13,855 bases of DNA from Moraxellaceae bacterium. Lineage in GTDB: Bacteria; Pseudomonadota; Gammaproteobacteria; Pseudomonadales; UBA3067. Below the pieces are notes generated by a model. It saw only the letters and a list, made by a program, of their open reading frames with translations, searched no databases and had not been told where the DNA came from. Within the stretch, counting starts at the first letter, position 1. Each line of letters opens with the position of its first letter. Location: NCBI GenBank assembly GCA_002401525.1, contig NVTH01000085.1, forward strand, positions 1 through 13,855, given 5' to 3'. Below, in pieces: positions 5,824 through 13,855 of the stretch. A program made the translations under genes and the position numbers.

Positions 5824-7527
5824 ATGCGACGTAAAATTCTGATATTTGTTTTTATTTCTATGTTGATCACGGTGATATTGTCCTGTGCAATTCTTGCCTT
5901 GTTTAACATGCGCAATACCCTAGCCTACGCACAAGCCCAACAAAACTTTCAGGTCCAGAGCACTATTTCAGCAATCAACATCGGTTTATCCGAAGGACTA
6001 ATCCCCTTCATCGACAGCACTTTTAGCAATGTTGCAGCCAATCAAGGCTTTGTAGGCGGGATTGTGTTTGATTCAGACATGAACGAAATTCGAGCTTTTC
6101 CGACAGACCATCAATTTGAAGATAGCCTTAGAGAATCCTTTGAAATCAATCACTTTAACGAAGCAGACAATCCCACCAAGAATATACAAGTGGCACAGTC
6201 TGCCTACACGCTTGCAAAATTAATCGATGAAGAAGGCGATATTATTGGCTATCTGTTTCTAAGTTTTGATAACAGTATTATTCGCAAAGCCGCCCAAAAA
6301 TCTCTGCTGCAAGCACTTGGCATTGTTGCAGTTGTATCGGTGATATTACTGATTGTGATTGCATCGTGCATGACCATTATGATACGACCGCTGTTGGCAC
6401 TGATAGAATTCATCCATAGAGTAAAGGATAACAAGGACTTTTCATTACGTTTTGATCAACCTAAAGCCGGCCTTATCGCCCAAGTGCTGCAGCTAGAAAG
6501 CGAAGAAATCATTAGTGCCCAAACAGCCTTCAACTCCATGGTAGACATGGTAGAAGCACTCCTCATTGAGTTAGCGCAAAAAAAGCACGAAATCGACGAT
6601 ATTTTAAATTCTATTGAACAAGGCATTTTCACTTTCAATATTGACCAAACAGTTAATTCAGAACACTCCGCCAAAGCCGAAATATTATTTAATACCCAAG
6701 AGTTTGAGAAAGCTAAACTTCAAGACTTATTTGATTTAGATGACGATCAAATGCAAAGATTTAACAAGTGGCTGGTACTTTGCTCGACCCATTCTAGAGC
6801 ATTAAAGCAATGGAAGGCCTTCTCAAGATTATCACCTGCACAGGAATTTACTAGCACGGGAGATCTCACCAGCATTATCGACATCGAATACCGCCCTATT
6901 ACAAGCAACGGTAAATTAGAGAAAATTATGGTGCTTGGTCGCGACATCACTAAGGAACGTGACGCTGAAACGGCGCTAATCAATAGCAGACAAGAACAAG
7001 AAGCGTTAATGGGCCGCGTCGCAGCGCTAATCAACAGTAGCGCAGAGGAAATCAAAGATTACATCGACTACGCCATCGCTGAAATGAAACGTTTGAATAA
7101 TTGCAAAGACATGATAGATATTATTGATCAAGTCGACACTTTATTTAGAAGTGTACATACCTTGAAAGGCCATGCGGGCACATTAGGATTTAATTACTTT
7201 TCAATGCAACTTGCAGTGTTAGAAAGCAACCTAAGAAAAATAGCGAAGTTTGACGACAGCCTTAGTTTCGCTGATTGGAAAGAGCATTTAGACAAAGCCC
7301 AAGCAGAGCACAATCAAATCATTGATATGAAAAATAAAATATTTCACCGCCAATCGGGGGATCGAATATCAATTGATAAAAGACTATTCGATAACCTCGT
7401 GGAAACGCTACAAAGCGGTGCAAGTTATAGCAACCATGAAATCATTGACCAGCTTAACCAATTAGACACCCAATCCTTCGACAGTTATTGTCAAAAATAT
7501 CGCAATCTCATTAAACGGTTTGCATAA
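5824..7527 (+). CDS. CheA-like membrane sensor kinase, N-terminal portion (sensor-HAMP-PAS-HPt), ended by an in-frame TAA
   Basis: This 567-residue product reads as: TM helix at about 5-27; periplasmic sensor region at about 28-160; TM helix at about 162-187; HAMP beginning IRPLLALIEFIHRV (from about 187); a PAS-like region at about 255-380 ending in GRDITKERDAE; and an HPt domain at about 395-490 with HTLKGHAGTLGF, whose His445 is the likely phosphorylated residue. After it come a P3-like helical stretch and then TAA at 7525. The same frame continues without another stop into a CheA-type HATPase domain (7528-8058), so the complete protein would be about 744 residues and this is its front part. 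Alone it has no ATP-binding domain and could not autophosphorylate, though the HPt could still accept phosphate. An in-frame TAA at 5818 fixes the ATG at 5824 as the start; no strong Shine-Dalgarno is seen. The signal sensed is unknown. Confidence 0.8.
   Translation: MRRKILIFVFISMLITVILSCAILALFNMRNTLAYAQAQQNFQVQSTISAINIGLSEGLIPFIDSTFSNVAANQGFVGGIVFDSDMNEIRAFPTDHQFEDSLRESFEINHFNEADNPTKNIQVAQSAYTLAKLIDEEGDIIGYLFLSFDNSIIRKAAQKSLLQALGIVAVVSVILLIVIASCMTIMIRPLLALIEFIHRVKDNKDFSLRFDQPKAGLIAQVLQLESEEIISAQTAFNSMVDMVEALLIELAQKKHEIDDILNSIEQGIFTFNIDQTVNSEHSAKAEILFNTQEFEKAKLQDLFDLDDDQMQRFNKWLVLCSTHSRALKQWKAFSRLSPAQEFTSTGDLTSIIDIEYRPITSNGKLEKIMVLGRDITKERDAETALINSRQEQEALMGRVAALINSSAEEIKDYIDYAIAEMKRLNNCKDMIDIIDQVDTLFRSVHTLKGHAGTLGFNYFSMQLAVLESNLRKIAKFDDSLSFADWKEHLDKAQAEHNQIIDMKNKIFHRQSGDRISIDKRLFDNLVETLQSGASYSNHEIIDQLNQLDTQSFDSYCQKYRNLIKRFA
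7525..7527 (+). other. In-frame TAA interrupting the sensor kinase
   Basis: The stop falls between KRFA and NLDKKIDPLVVE, a continuous CheA-like segment where relatives typically have a charged residue such as Lys, Arg, Glu or Gln. AAA, GAA or CAA to TAA would each be a single base change. The reading frame is intact on both sides, so no frameshift is needed. Confidence 0.85.
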
Positions 7528-8058
7528 AACTTAGACAAAAAAATAGACCCCTTAGTAGTGGAGACTCCCGACGCATTAATTCACAGAACTGAATTAAAAC
7601 GAATCGACGACGCCCTGGTACATATAATTCGCAATGCCATCGACCACGGCATCGAGGATGAAAAAACCCGCTTCAATCTTCGCAAAGGCTCGGGAAAAAT
7701 ATCCATCTCCCTACATTCCGAAAACTCTGCCAACATTCTTACTATTAAAGATGACGGGGTTGGCTTGGACCCCCAAAAATTCGCAGCCATTGCCGTTGAA
7801 AAAGCCCTTATTAGCGCAGAAGAGAGTTTGGCGTTAAGCGATCAAGAAAAAATAAACCTTATTTTCATGCCTGGCTTTACCAGTAAAACCGAAATAACAG
7901 AACTCAGCGGCCAAGGCGTGGGCATGGATGCAGTCAATGATATTATGAAAGAACTCAACGGAGAGATTAGTTTACATAGCGATCTAGGCGCAGGAACCTC
8001 ATTTACCCTAACATTCCCCTCACAAATCCAAAATCCTAGCATTGGCGTAAGGCATTAG
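7528..8058 (+). pseudogene. Detached HATPase (CheA-type) domain of the interrupted sensor kinase
   Basis: This is the same reading frame as the preceding gene, resumed after TAA 7525-7527. It encodes NLDKKIDPLVVETPD followed by a GHKL ATPase domain: N box ALVHIIRNAIDHGIE (7612-7656), G1 box DDGVGLD, GFTSKTE and G2 box SGQGVGMDAV, ending GTSFTLTFP and a short tail with TAG at 8056. All nucleotide-binding motifs look intact, so decay has not gone further. The first possible internal start is GTG at 7558, but no Shine-Dalgarno precedes it and it lies inside the conserved segment, so separate translation is doubtful. There is no CheW-like domain at the end, unlike chemotaxis CheA. Possible readings are a recent nonsense mutation, stop readthrough, or a sequencing error. 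Confidence 0.75.
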
Positions 8059-8429
8059 CCATAAGAGACCGACGTCAATTTCCGTTGCCATCCTCCTGAA
8101 TTTTTAAACGAATGTCGCATCGTGAATAACAGCATTAAACTGGTCGCAGAAACCTGGCTTCAATTCCTTATAAAGGCTGCGCTCTCAACCCTTAAAATAC
8201 TGGCTTATCTTATTGATTCAACGATTATTATCAATTTTCACTCTAAGCCCGTAACAATCATCACAGCCCACAGCTCCACTAAGCAATCCACTCACGTCAT
8301 GATATACTGCCCGCGCTTCGCGACTGGGCCCCTTTCAGTAACGGTAATATCCACAAAACGGCGCCCTCAACACTCGCGAAAACCCACTCATCGACCGACT
8401 CGAAAAATCATTCTCTAAGGGCTGCAGCA
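8059..8429. other. Gene-free region before argH
   Basis: These 371 bases separate the kinase remnant from argH. A 98-codon frame from GTG 8122 has no Shine-Dalgarno and no recognisable domain, and ends in a basic, low-information stretch, so I do not call it a gene. The argH promoter candidate at 8300-8308 is the only signal I can support. Confidence 0.6.
8300..8308 (+). promoter_or_regulatory. Extended -10 promoter of argH
   Basis: TGATATACT is an extended -10 element (TG, one base, TATACT at 8303-8308). No good -35 is seen at the matching distance, which is tolerated when the TG is present. Transcription would start near 8315, leaving a leader of about 115 bases before the argH ATG. Confidence 0.5.
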
Positions 8430-9824
8430 ATGGCAAATGATCAAGACAATAAATTATGGGGCGGACGCTTCACTGAATCCACTGACGCCTTTGTGGAAGC
8501 CTTTACTGCCTCAGTGCAATTTGATCGCCGCCTCGCCACCCACGACATCGCAGGATCCATTGCTCACGCCAAAATGCTCGCCAAAGTGGGCGTAATCACC
8601 ACCGAGGAAAGCAGAGCAATCATCGAGGGTCTTGGAGACATTTTGGCCGATATCGAAATGGGCCAATTTGAATGGTCCATCGCGCTGGAAGACGTGCACA
8701 TGAACATTGAAGCCAAATTAACCGAGAAAATTGGCAGCGTCGGCAAGAAGCTTCACACCGGCCGCTCCAGAAACGATCAAGTCGCCACTGACATACGGCT
8801 TTATTTAAGGCAAGAAATCGATACGGTCTGCCTACAGATTACCGAGCTGCAAAAAACGCTGTTACAACAAGCAAAACAAGAAAATGACACCATTATGCCT
8901 GGCTTTACGCACCTTCAAACCGCTCAGCCAGTGACTTTTGGGCACCACATGATGGCTTGGTTTGAAATGCTTCAACGAGACTACGAGCGCTTTCAAGACT
9001 GTCGAAAACGGGTCAATAAAATGCCCCTCGGCGCCGCCGCTTTAGCCGGCACCACCTTCCCCATTGATCGAGTCTACACCGCCCAAATACTAGAATTTGA
9101 CGAGCCCTGCTTAAACTCCTTGGACGCGGTCAGCGATCGTGATTTTGCAATTGAGTTTAGTGCTGCCGCGAGCATTCTGATGATGCACTTCTCCAGATTC
9201 TCCGAAGAGCTGGTGCTGTGGGCTTCAGCGCAATTTAACTTCGTCGATATCCCCGATCGATTTTGCACCGGCTCATCCATCATGCCGCAAAAGAAAAACC
9301 CGGATGTGCCTGAATTAGTGCGCGGCAAATCGGCTCGAGTCATGGGCAGTTTGACCACTTTGCTGACCTTAATGAAATCTCAGCCATTGGCGTACAACAA
9401 AGACAACCAAGAAGACAAAGAACCCCTATTTGACACCATTGATACCATTCAAGGCTGCCTAAGAGCCTACAACGGCATGATGCCTGCGCTAAAACCTAAT
9501 CGCGACATCATGAAAAAAGCAGCGTTTCAAGGCTACTCCACCGCCACAGACCTTGCGGACTATTTAGTGAAAAAGGGCATCCCGTTTCGCGATGCCCATG
9601 AAGTGGTTGGCAAATCAGTGGCTTACGGAATCGAGCAAAATAAAGACCTAAGTGAACTCAGTTTGCCGGAGATCCGTCATTTCTGCGATAAAATCGAACA
9701 AGACGTTTTTGAAGTGTTAACCCTCGATGGGTCGGTGAAAGCGCGAGACCATTTGGGAGGGACCGCCCCAAGGCAAGTACTCATCGCCATCGAAAATGCT
9801 CAACGGGCACTTGCTAAACGTTAA
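8430..9824 (+). CDS. argH: Argininosuccinate lyase
   Basis: This cytosolic enzyme splits argininosuccinate into arginine and fumarate, the last step of arginine synthesis. The 464 residues match the usual family length. Visible landmarks are the N-terminal [27 protein letters not shown] with the substrate-binding Arg-Ser-Arg-Asn, [14 protein letters not shown] with the catalytic-site His161, and the fumarase/aspartase-superfamily signature [12 protein letters not shown] with Ser282/Ser283 in the flexible catalytic loop. The C-terminal part ([39 protein letters not shown]) is also typical. It would act as a homotetramer. AAGGG (8417-8421) lies eight bases before the ATG. It appears to be a single-gene unit closed by the hairpin at 9885-9912. 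Nothing looks damaged. Confidence 0.98.
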   Translation: MANDQDNKLWGGRFTESTDAFVEAFTASVQFDRRLATHDIAGSIAHAKMLAKVGVITTEESRAIIEGLGDILADIEMGQFEWSIALEDVHMNIEAKLTEKIGSVGKKLHTGRSRNDQVATDIRLYLRQEIDTVCLQITELQKTLLQQAKQENDTIMPGFTHLQTAQPVTFGHHMMAWFEMLQRDYERFQDCRKRVNKMPLGAAALAGTTFPIDRVYTAQILEFDEPCLNSLDAVSDRDFAIEFSAAASILMMHFSRFSEELVLWASAQFNFVDIPDRFCTGSSIMPQKKNPDVPELVRGKSARVMGSLTTLLTLMKSQPLAYNKDNQEDKEPLFDTIDTIQGCLRAYNGMMPALKPNRDIMKKAAFQGYSTATDLADYLVKKGIPFRDAHEVVGKSVAYGIEQNKDLSELSLPEIRHFCDKIEQDVFEVLTLDGSVKARDHLGGTAPRQVLIAIENAQRALAKR

Positions 9825-9884
9825 ACCTATTACGCGCCCACTCGCCTGACACCCGGGACACCTCGGTCATGCCCTCAATATTAA

Positions 9885-9912
9885 CGTCATTCCCGTCTTC
9901 GCGGGAATGACG
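9885..9912. repeat. Perfect CGTCATTCCCG hairpin repeat, possible argH terminator
   Basis: CGTCATTCCCG (9885-9895) and its exact reverse complement CGGGAATGACG (9902-9912) surround the six-base loop TCTTCG. The 11-base GC-rich stem would be very stable. The sequence resembles short GTCATTCCCG dispersed palindromes known from many proteobacterial genomes, so it may be one copy of a repeat family. It lacks a T run; as a barrier after argH it may still stop or stabilise transcripts. Confidence 0.75.
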
Positions 9913-9956
9913 GCTGAGGGTCACAATTCCACTTACAATATTCTCCGCCGCTCCTA

Positions 9957-12845
9957 ATGCAGAGTTTCTATACTGGAGGTATGGCAGTAACAGGCATCAT
10001 CGCCCCCAACCTTGAAGACGGCATCGACCGAAAAACTTTAAAAGAGCTTAAAAAGCGCTTTATGGAGGTCAACAGCGGTCGCCTCGAACGCACTAAATCA
10101 GCATTACCCACCCGCCACCAACGATTTTTAGACGTGTTGCCGCTTCTTTTACACGTCAATCACCCGCTTCTGCCCGGCTATAACAACTCCGCAACACCTG
10201 CCATTATATGCGACTACAAACCGGACCGACCCACACTTCAGCAAGCCCAATGCCTAACCCGCAGCTTTAAGTACAAACATCAGCCCAAAGCCAACCCAAA
10301 TATTTTTAGTATCTTTCTCATGGGCAGTACCGGCACCATCGCCCACTCAGCCTCCAGCGACATGGATATTTGGGTGGTCTATCGCCCCGAATTAGATCAA
10401 CCCCAAATAGACGACCTCAGAGTAAAGCTCGATTCCATTACCGAATGGGCAAAAAGCATTGGCCTCGAAGCCTATTTTTTCTTGATGAACCCAGTCTCCT
10501 TTCGCCAAGGAGAGCGACAGACTCTTGAGGGCGAAGACTGCGGTTCTGCTCAACACTATTTATTACTCGATGAATTCTACCGCACCGCACTGCTCGTGGC
10601 CGGGCGTTATCCACTTTGGTGGCTTGTGCCCCCAGACGAAGAAACCAACTACCCACTGATCGCAGAAACTTTATTGAACAAACGCTTTATTCGAGCCAAA
10701 GAAACCATCGACTTTGGAGGCATCTCGGAACTCCCTGCCGGGGAATTTATTGGCGCAGGGATGTGGCATTTATACAAAGGCGTTGATTCAGCCTATAAAT
10801 CAGTTTTAAAAATTTGCTTGACCGAAATCTATGCCGCCGAACACCCTAATGTCGAAAGTCTAAGTCACTATTTTAAACAAGCCATCTATAACAACCAACT
10901 CAACCTTGACGAACTAGACCCCTACATTATGGTGTATCGAAAAATCGAACACTATCTGGAAGAAAAAGATGATCTGCAACGATTAGAGCTAATTCGACGT
11001 TGCCTTTATTTCAAAATCAATATTCCCATGAGCAAAACAAAAAGCGTCAAATTAAGAAATTGGCGTTGGATCTTAATGAAAAAGTTTGTCACTGAATGGA
11101 ACTGGGATAAAACCATATTGGAAAGGCTTGATAATCGTCAACACTGGAGCGTAATGGAAATATTCGCAGAACGTAACGCCCTGGTGAATCAGCTCACACT
11201 CAGTTATCGCTATCTTGCAGACTTTGCCAGCCGTCACAGTGATTCAATTACCATTAATCACCGCGACATGATCGTATTGGGCAGGAAACTTTACGCAGCC
11301 TTTGAGCGTAAAGGGGGGAAAATTGAACTGGTTAATCCAGGAATCTCTTCCAACATTACCGAAGACCATCTTTCAATTCACGCAGTCGAGAAAACGCTCG
11401 ACAATACCAACGCCACCGGCTGGATCTGTTACAGCGGTCTCGTCACTCCCGATCAAACGGAATACTATACCCCTATAAAACGCACTGAAAGTATTATTGA
11501 ACTTTTAACCTGGGGTTACTTTAATGGCCTGACCAACCTCAACACACGCTACTACCTCCAGCCAGGGGAAAGCGATTTAACCGAATACGAACTTCAACAA
11601 ACTGCACACAGCTTTAGCCGGCTTTTCCCCGACCCAAAATTAGAAACCGGTCACGATCAATTCCACAAACCCACCATGATCACCCACTCGGCACTATTCC
11701 TAAACGTAGGCTGCGATCCCCTGCGAGAACAAACTAAAAAAGGCATCAGCGTTCTCACCAATCACACAGACGCACTAAAATACAGCGCATTGCACAACAA
11801 TCTTGCCATCACCGTGGATCAAGTATTAATTAATAGCTGGGGAGAAATTCTCACTTCGCGCTACGCCGGTGACAATGCAATACTGGACTGCCTAATGGAC
11901 TACCTAAAAGCATTGGCGGTTCAGACTGAGGAACCCTTACCAGAACTCAATTTATGCTGTTTTTGCGCGTCCCGAAAAGCATTAATTTCAAACCGAATCG
12001 AAGAATTATTTAACGACGTTTGCAATTATTATTTTCACGCCAACAATCCATTGTCTTCGCGTTACGTATTGGAAATAGATCGTAACTTTTACGTGATTCA
12101 ATTCCAAAATGACAAACCCACTTATAAACGACTGAAAACACTCGCAGGACTGAAACATTATTTGGGAGACCCTCAAGCAGCCTACAGTCCTATCATATTA
12201 GATCGCCATTCTGATTCAAAAAATGATGTTAATTTAATCAGCGACTATTTTACCAGCGATAAAATTCAGGTGTTTTATAAGCTAGGCAGCAAAATCGATC
12301 TTTACGTTTCAGATTTTAGTGGTGCTTTATTCTTCGCTAAAATCCCCAAATGCAAAGAATCAATTTTACTCTCCCATTTACAATTATTTATTCACGCTTC
12401 GCTTTATCGGCGCACTGCAGAACGAAATACAAATTCGCTTTCTTCCCCAAATCAAAAAATAGTATTCTATCGAATTAAATCCACCAAGAAACAGCAACTC
12501 CCGTCCATAGAAAGGCAATCAATCCACTGGAGCTATCAAGACCAGCAATATTATAATGTCCAAGCCATCGCAGACCTGGATGGCCACGGAGGCATTACTT
12601 TCACTATTTTTTGCAATCACAAGGAATTCTCTGAACTCGAATACGGCGATCAAATATATCAAGCAGTGGCCCAATATATTCTTTCGCAACGCGCAGAAAA
12701 CTCCAGCTATCCTTGCTATCTCACTGATTTAGACTTGTCTCGCATTGAAGAAAATCAATACGACGATACCCCCGTACAAATTGCACAACTATTTCGCTAT
12801 AAACAACGCATCGAACAAAAGATAAATGCCACCTTGTTAAACTAG
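9957..12845 (+). CDS. cyaA: Class I adenylate cyclase
   Basis: This cytosolic enzyme makes cyclic AMP from ATP and so feeds CRP/Vfr-type regulation. The 962 residues are longer than the E. coli enzyme (848) and close to pseudomonad ones. The catalytic nucleotidyltransferase core is marked by FLMGSTGTIAHSASSDMDIWVVY, with Asp135 and Asp137 as the predicted metal ligands, preceded by LPLLLHVNHPLLPGY and NLEDGIDRKTLKELKKRF. Further family blocks include GRYPLWWLVPPDEE, FGGISELPAGEFIGAGMWHLYKG and the C-terminal regulatory half of about 500 residues. The start is uncertain: ATG 9957 lacks a Shine-Dalgarno, whereas ATG 9981 is directly preceded by GGAGGT with no spacer. Both keep all conserved blocks; 9981 better matches the short N-terminus before NLEDGIDRK. 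Downstream lie lptM and lysA, as in pseudomonads. Confidence 0.96.
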   Translation: MQSFYTGGMAVTGIIAPNLEDGIDRKTLKELKKRFMEVNSGRLERTKSALPTRHQRFLDVLPLLLHVNHPLLPGYNNSATPAIICDYKPDRPTLQQAQCLTRSFKYKHQPKANPNIFSIFLMGSTGTIAHSASSDMDIWVVYRPELDQPQIDDLRVKLDSITEWAKSIGLEAYFFLMNPVSFRQGERQTLEGEDCGSAQHYLLLDEFYRTALLVAGRYPLWWLVPPDEETNYPLIAETLLNKRFIRAKETIDFGGISELPAGEFIGAGMWHLYKGVDSAYKSVLKICLTEIYAAEHPNVESLSHYFKQAIYNNQLNLDELDPYIMVYRKIEHYLEEKDDLQRLELIRRCLYFKINIPMSKTKSVKLRNWRWILMKKFVTEWNWDKTILERLDNRQHWSVMEIFAERNALVNQLTLSYRYLADFASRHSDSITINHRDMIVLGRKLYAAFERKGGKIELVNPGISSNITEDHLSIHAVEKTLDNTNATGWICYSGLVTPDQTEYYTPIKRTESIIELLTWGYFNGLTNLNTRYYLQPGESDLTEYELQQTAHSFSRLFPDPKLETGHDQFHKPTMITHSALFLNVGCDPLREQTKKGISVLTNHTDALKYSALHNNLAITVDQVLINSWGEILTSRYAGDNAILDCLMDYLKALAVQTEEPLPELNLCCFCASRKALISNRIEELFNDVCNYYFHANNPLSSRYVLEIDRNFYVIQFQNDKPTYKRLKTLAGLKHYLGDPQAAYSPIILDRHSDSKNDVNLISDYFTSDKIQVFYKLGSKIDLYVSDFSGALFFAKIPKCKESILLSHLQLFIHASLYRRTAERNTNSLSSPNQKIVFYRIKSTKKQQLPSIERQSIHWSYQDQQYYNVQAIADLDGHGGITFTIFCNHKEFSELEYGDQIYQAVAQYILSQRAENSSYPCYLTDLDLSRIEENQYDDTPVQIAQLFRYKQRIEQKINATLLN

Positions 12846-12959
12846 TTCAGCATCCTACTGCTAGACCTCTTCACCGCCAAGATCGGCTCAAAACCGCGCT
12901 CAAAAATCACCTTCTTGAAGTTCTTCGGTGGGGGGTATGCTTTTCAAGCACCTTACTAG

Positions 12960-12965
12960 TATACT
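12960..12965 (+). promoter_or_regulatory. Candidate -10 box for lptM
   Basis: TATACT lies 33 bases before the lptM ATG and 21 bases before the strong GGAGG (12986-12990). No convincing -35 was found at 16-18 bases, so support rests on the -10 and its position. Confidence 0.35.
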
Positions 12966-12997
12966 TTCGCTTTTGGCCATTAAGTGGAGGGCTACAG

Positions 12998-13306
12998 ATG
13001 CAAGAATTCAGCCCAAATACAGCGGCATTGATGGCGCTAAACCCAGTGCTATGCCTAGCAATAAGCCTTATTTTTTTGGCCTCCTGCGGTCAAAAAGGGG
13101 CGCTTTATTCGCCTGACCCCGCTCACCAACCCAACACGGCCGCCTCCATCCTCGAACCCCGTCCTCACGGTCCCCTCGATGAAGAAGAGGAAAGCAGCGA
13201 CACCGAGACGCTGAACGTAATTCCTCAGCCAGCCTCCGACGCTGAAAAAGCCGAGGAAACGAACCCTAAAGCAGCAGACAAAAACGTCGCCGCCACACAT
13301 CAATAA
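12998..13306 (+). CDS. lptM: LptM-like lipoprotein of the LPS translocon
   Basis: This 102-residue protein has a lipoprotein signal peptide ending in the lipobox LASC, with Cys30 as the lipidated residue. Directly after it comes GQKGALY, close to the CGQKGPLYLP motif of the LptM/YifL family. E. coli LptM is a small outer-membrane-anchored lipoprotein that helps mature the LptD/LptE translocon by promoting correct LptD disulfides. The rest, from about residue 40, is proline-rich and acidic (a DEEEES run) and looks disordered; it makes this protein longer than the roughly 67-residue E. coli one. ATG 12998 has GGAGG seven bases upstream; the alternative ATG at 13031 lacks one. The neighbouring lysA is the usual context of this family. 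Confidence 0.88.
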   Translation: MQEFSPNTAALMALNPVLCLAISLIFLASCGQKGALYSPDPAHQPNTAASILEPRPHGPLDEEEESSDTETLNVIPQPASDAEKAEETNPKAADKNVAATHQ

Positions 13307-13325
13307 CTTGAACCTTAGTTCGAAC

Positions 13326-13331
13326 TATAAT
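13326..13331 (+). promoter_or_regulatory. Candidate -10 box for lysA
   Basis: A consensus TATAAT lies 28 bases before the lysA ATG. The nearest -35-like element, TTGAAC (13308-13313), is only 12 bases away, too close for normal use, so the promoter is tentative. lysA may instead be co-transcribed with lptM across a 53-base gap. Confidence 0.35.
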
Positions 13332-13359
13332 CCACCGCAGACAGCATAGATTTAATACC

Positions 13360-13855
13360 ATGGATTACTTTAACTACCAAGAAGACCTGCTTTACGCAGA
13401 ACAATGCTCCCTTGATGACATCGCAGCGCAATTCGGCACGCCGTGCTACGTCTATTCCAGAGCCACCCTTGAACGTCATTGGCATGCCTTCGACAGCGCT
13501 TTCGCTGATGCGCCACATCTGGTGTGTTACGCCGTTAAAGCCAACTCAAACTTGGCGGTATTGAACGTCTTAGCTCGACTTGGCTCCGGCTTTGACATTG
13601 TTTCAGGCGGCGAACTACAGCGTGTTATCGCGGCAGGGGGAGACCCTAGCAAAGTGGTATTTTCAGGCCTGGGCAAACAGGCTTGGGAAATCAAAGCCGC
13701 ATTAGAAGCAGACATTCTGTGCTTCAATGTGGAATCCGCCCCAGAACTGGAGCGCATTGCGGAAGTTGCAGAATCAATGGGCATTAAGGCGCCGATTTCT
13801 ATTCGAGTTAACCCCGACGTTGACGCCCAAACTCACCCGTACATCTCCACCGGCT
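13360..13855 (+). CDS. lysA: Diaminopimelate decarboxylase (5' part)
   Basis: The gene runs off the right edge after 165 codons with no stop. The PLP enzyme (alanine-racemase-type fold III) decarboxylates meso-diaminopimelate to lysine, the last step of lysine synthesis. Evidence includes the N-terminal [22 protein letters not shown] with Lys60 as the PLP-binding lysine, [34 protein letters not shown], and [17 protein letters not shown] at the edge. ATG 13360 gives the normal N-terminus; there is no clear Shine-Dalgarno. Pseudomonads have the same lptM-type lipoprotein then lysA order, usually followed by dapF, which would be expected next. Confidence 0.97.
   Translation, partial: MDYFNYQEDLLYAEQCSLDDIAAQFGTPCYVYSRATLERHWHAFDSAFADAPHLVCYAVKANSNLAVLNVLARLGSGFDIVSGGELQRVIAAGGDPSKVVFSGLGKQAWEIKAALEADILCFNVESAPELERIAEVAESMGIKAPISIRVNPDVDAQTHPYISTG

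Noticed and set aside
3384..8058. Genomic island or mobile element containing the porin operon and kinase
   Set aside because: No integrase, transposase, tRNA or flanking direct repeats were seen; the region only looks somewhat AT-richer.
8122..8418. 98-codon plus-strand frame between the kinase and argH
   Set aside because: GTG start without a Shine-Dalgarno, no domain or signal peptide, a basic low-information C-terminus, and it spans the likely argH promoter.
12846..12997. Rho-independent terminator after cyaA
   Set aside because: Only short imperfect matches (CACC/GGTG) were found, without a stable stem followed by a T run.
13055..13303. 82-codon minus-strand frame opposite lptM
   Set aside because: Overlaps a well-supported lipoprotein gene completely and has no recognisable features.

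Overview
The window looks like a chromosomal segment of a moderate-GC gammaproteobacterium, probably marine or Pseudomonas-like. Three things point there: a catalytically degenerate dihydroorotase of the kind that follows pyrB in pseudomonads, a class I (enterobacterial/pseudomonad type) adenylate cyclase, and the order argH - cyaA - lptM - lysA, which resembles the pseudomonad arrangement around cyaA and lysA. No database search was possible; all identities come from reading motifs.

Layout. Bases 1-818 hold the 3' end of the dihydroorotase-like gene, followed by five CCTTGG hexamers. Bases 962-3332 form a reactive-sulfur module: a CsoR/CstR-family repressor with a palindromic operator over its own promoter, two half-size YeeE/YedE membrane proteins (sulfur-compound permease halves), and a persulfide dioxygenase fused to a rhodanese domain. 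The likely logic is that persulfide stress inactivates the repressor, the permease moves thiosulfate or a related sulfur compound, and the dioxygenase-rhodanese oxidises or transfers sulfane sulfur. Convergent to this, on the minus strand (5306 down to 3384), lies a two-gene operon: an outer-membrane porin-like barrel with a striking 51-residue Met/Asp/Ser loop, and a small exported protein I do not recognise.

Bases 5307-5823 are a 517-base divergent intergenic region with several strong inverted repeats. Then comes a membrane sensor kinase of CheA-like architecture (periplasmic sensor, HAMP, PAS, HPt, then HATPase). It is cut by one in-frame TAA at 7525-7527 between the HPt and ATPase parts, so it is either a fresh pseudogene, a readthrough gene or a sequence error. 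Bases 8059-8429 have no credible gene but carry an extended -10 promoter for argH.

From 8430 the window is core housekeeping: argH (argininosuccinate lyase), a perfect CGTCATTCCCG hairpin repeat, cyaA (adenylate cyclase), lptM (lipoprotein of the LPS translocon) and the first 165 codons of lysA (diaminopimelate decarboxylase), running off the right edge. The most unusual items are the interrupted kinase, the Met-rich porin loop and the atypical cysteine spacing of the CstR-like regulator.
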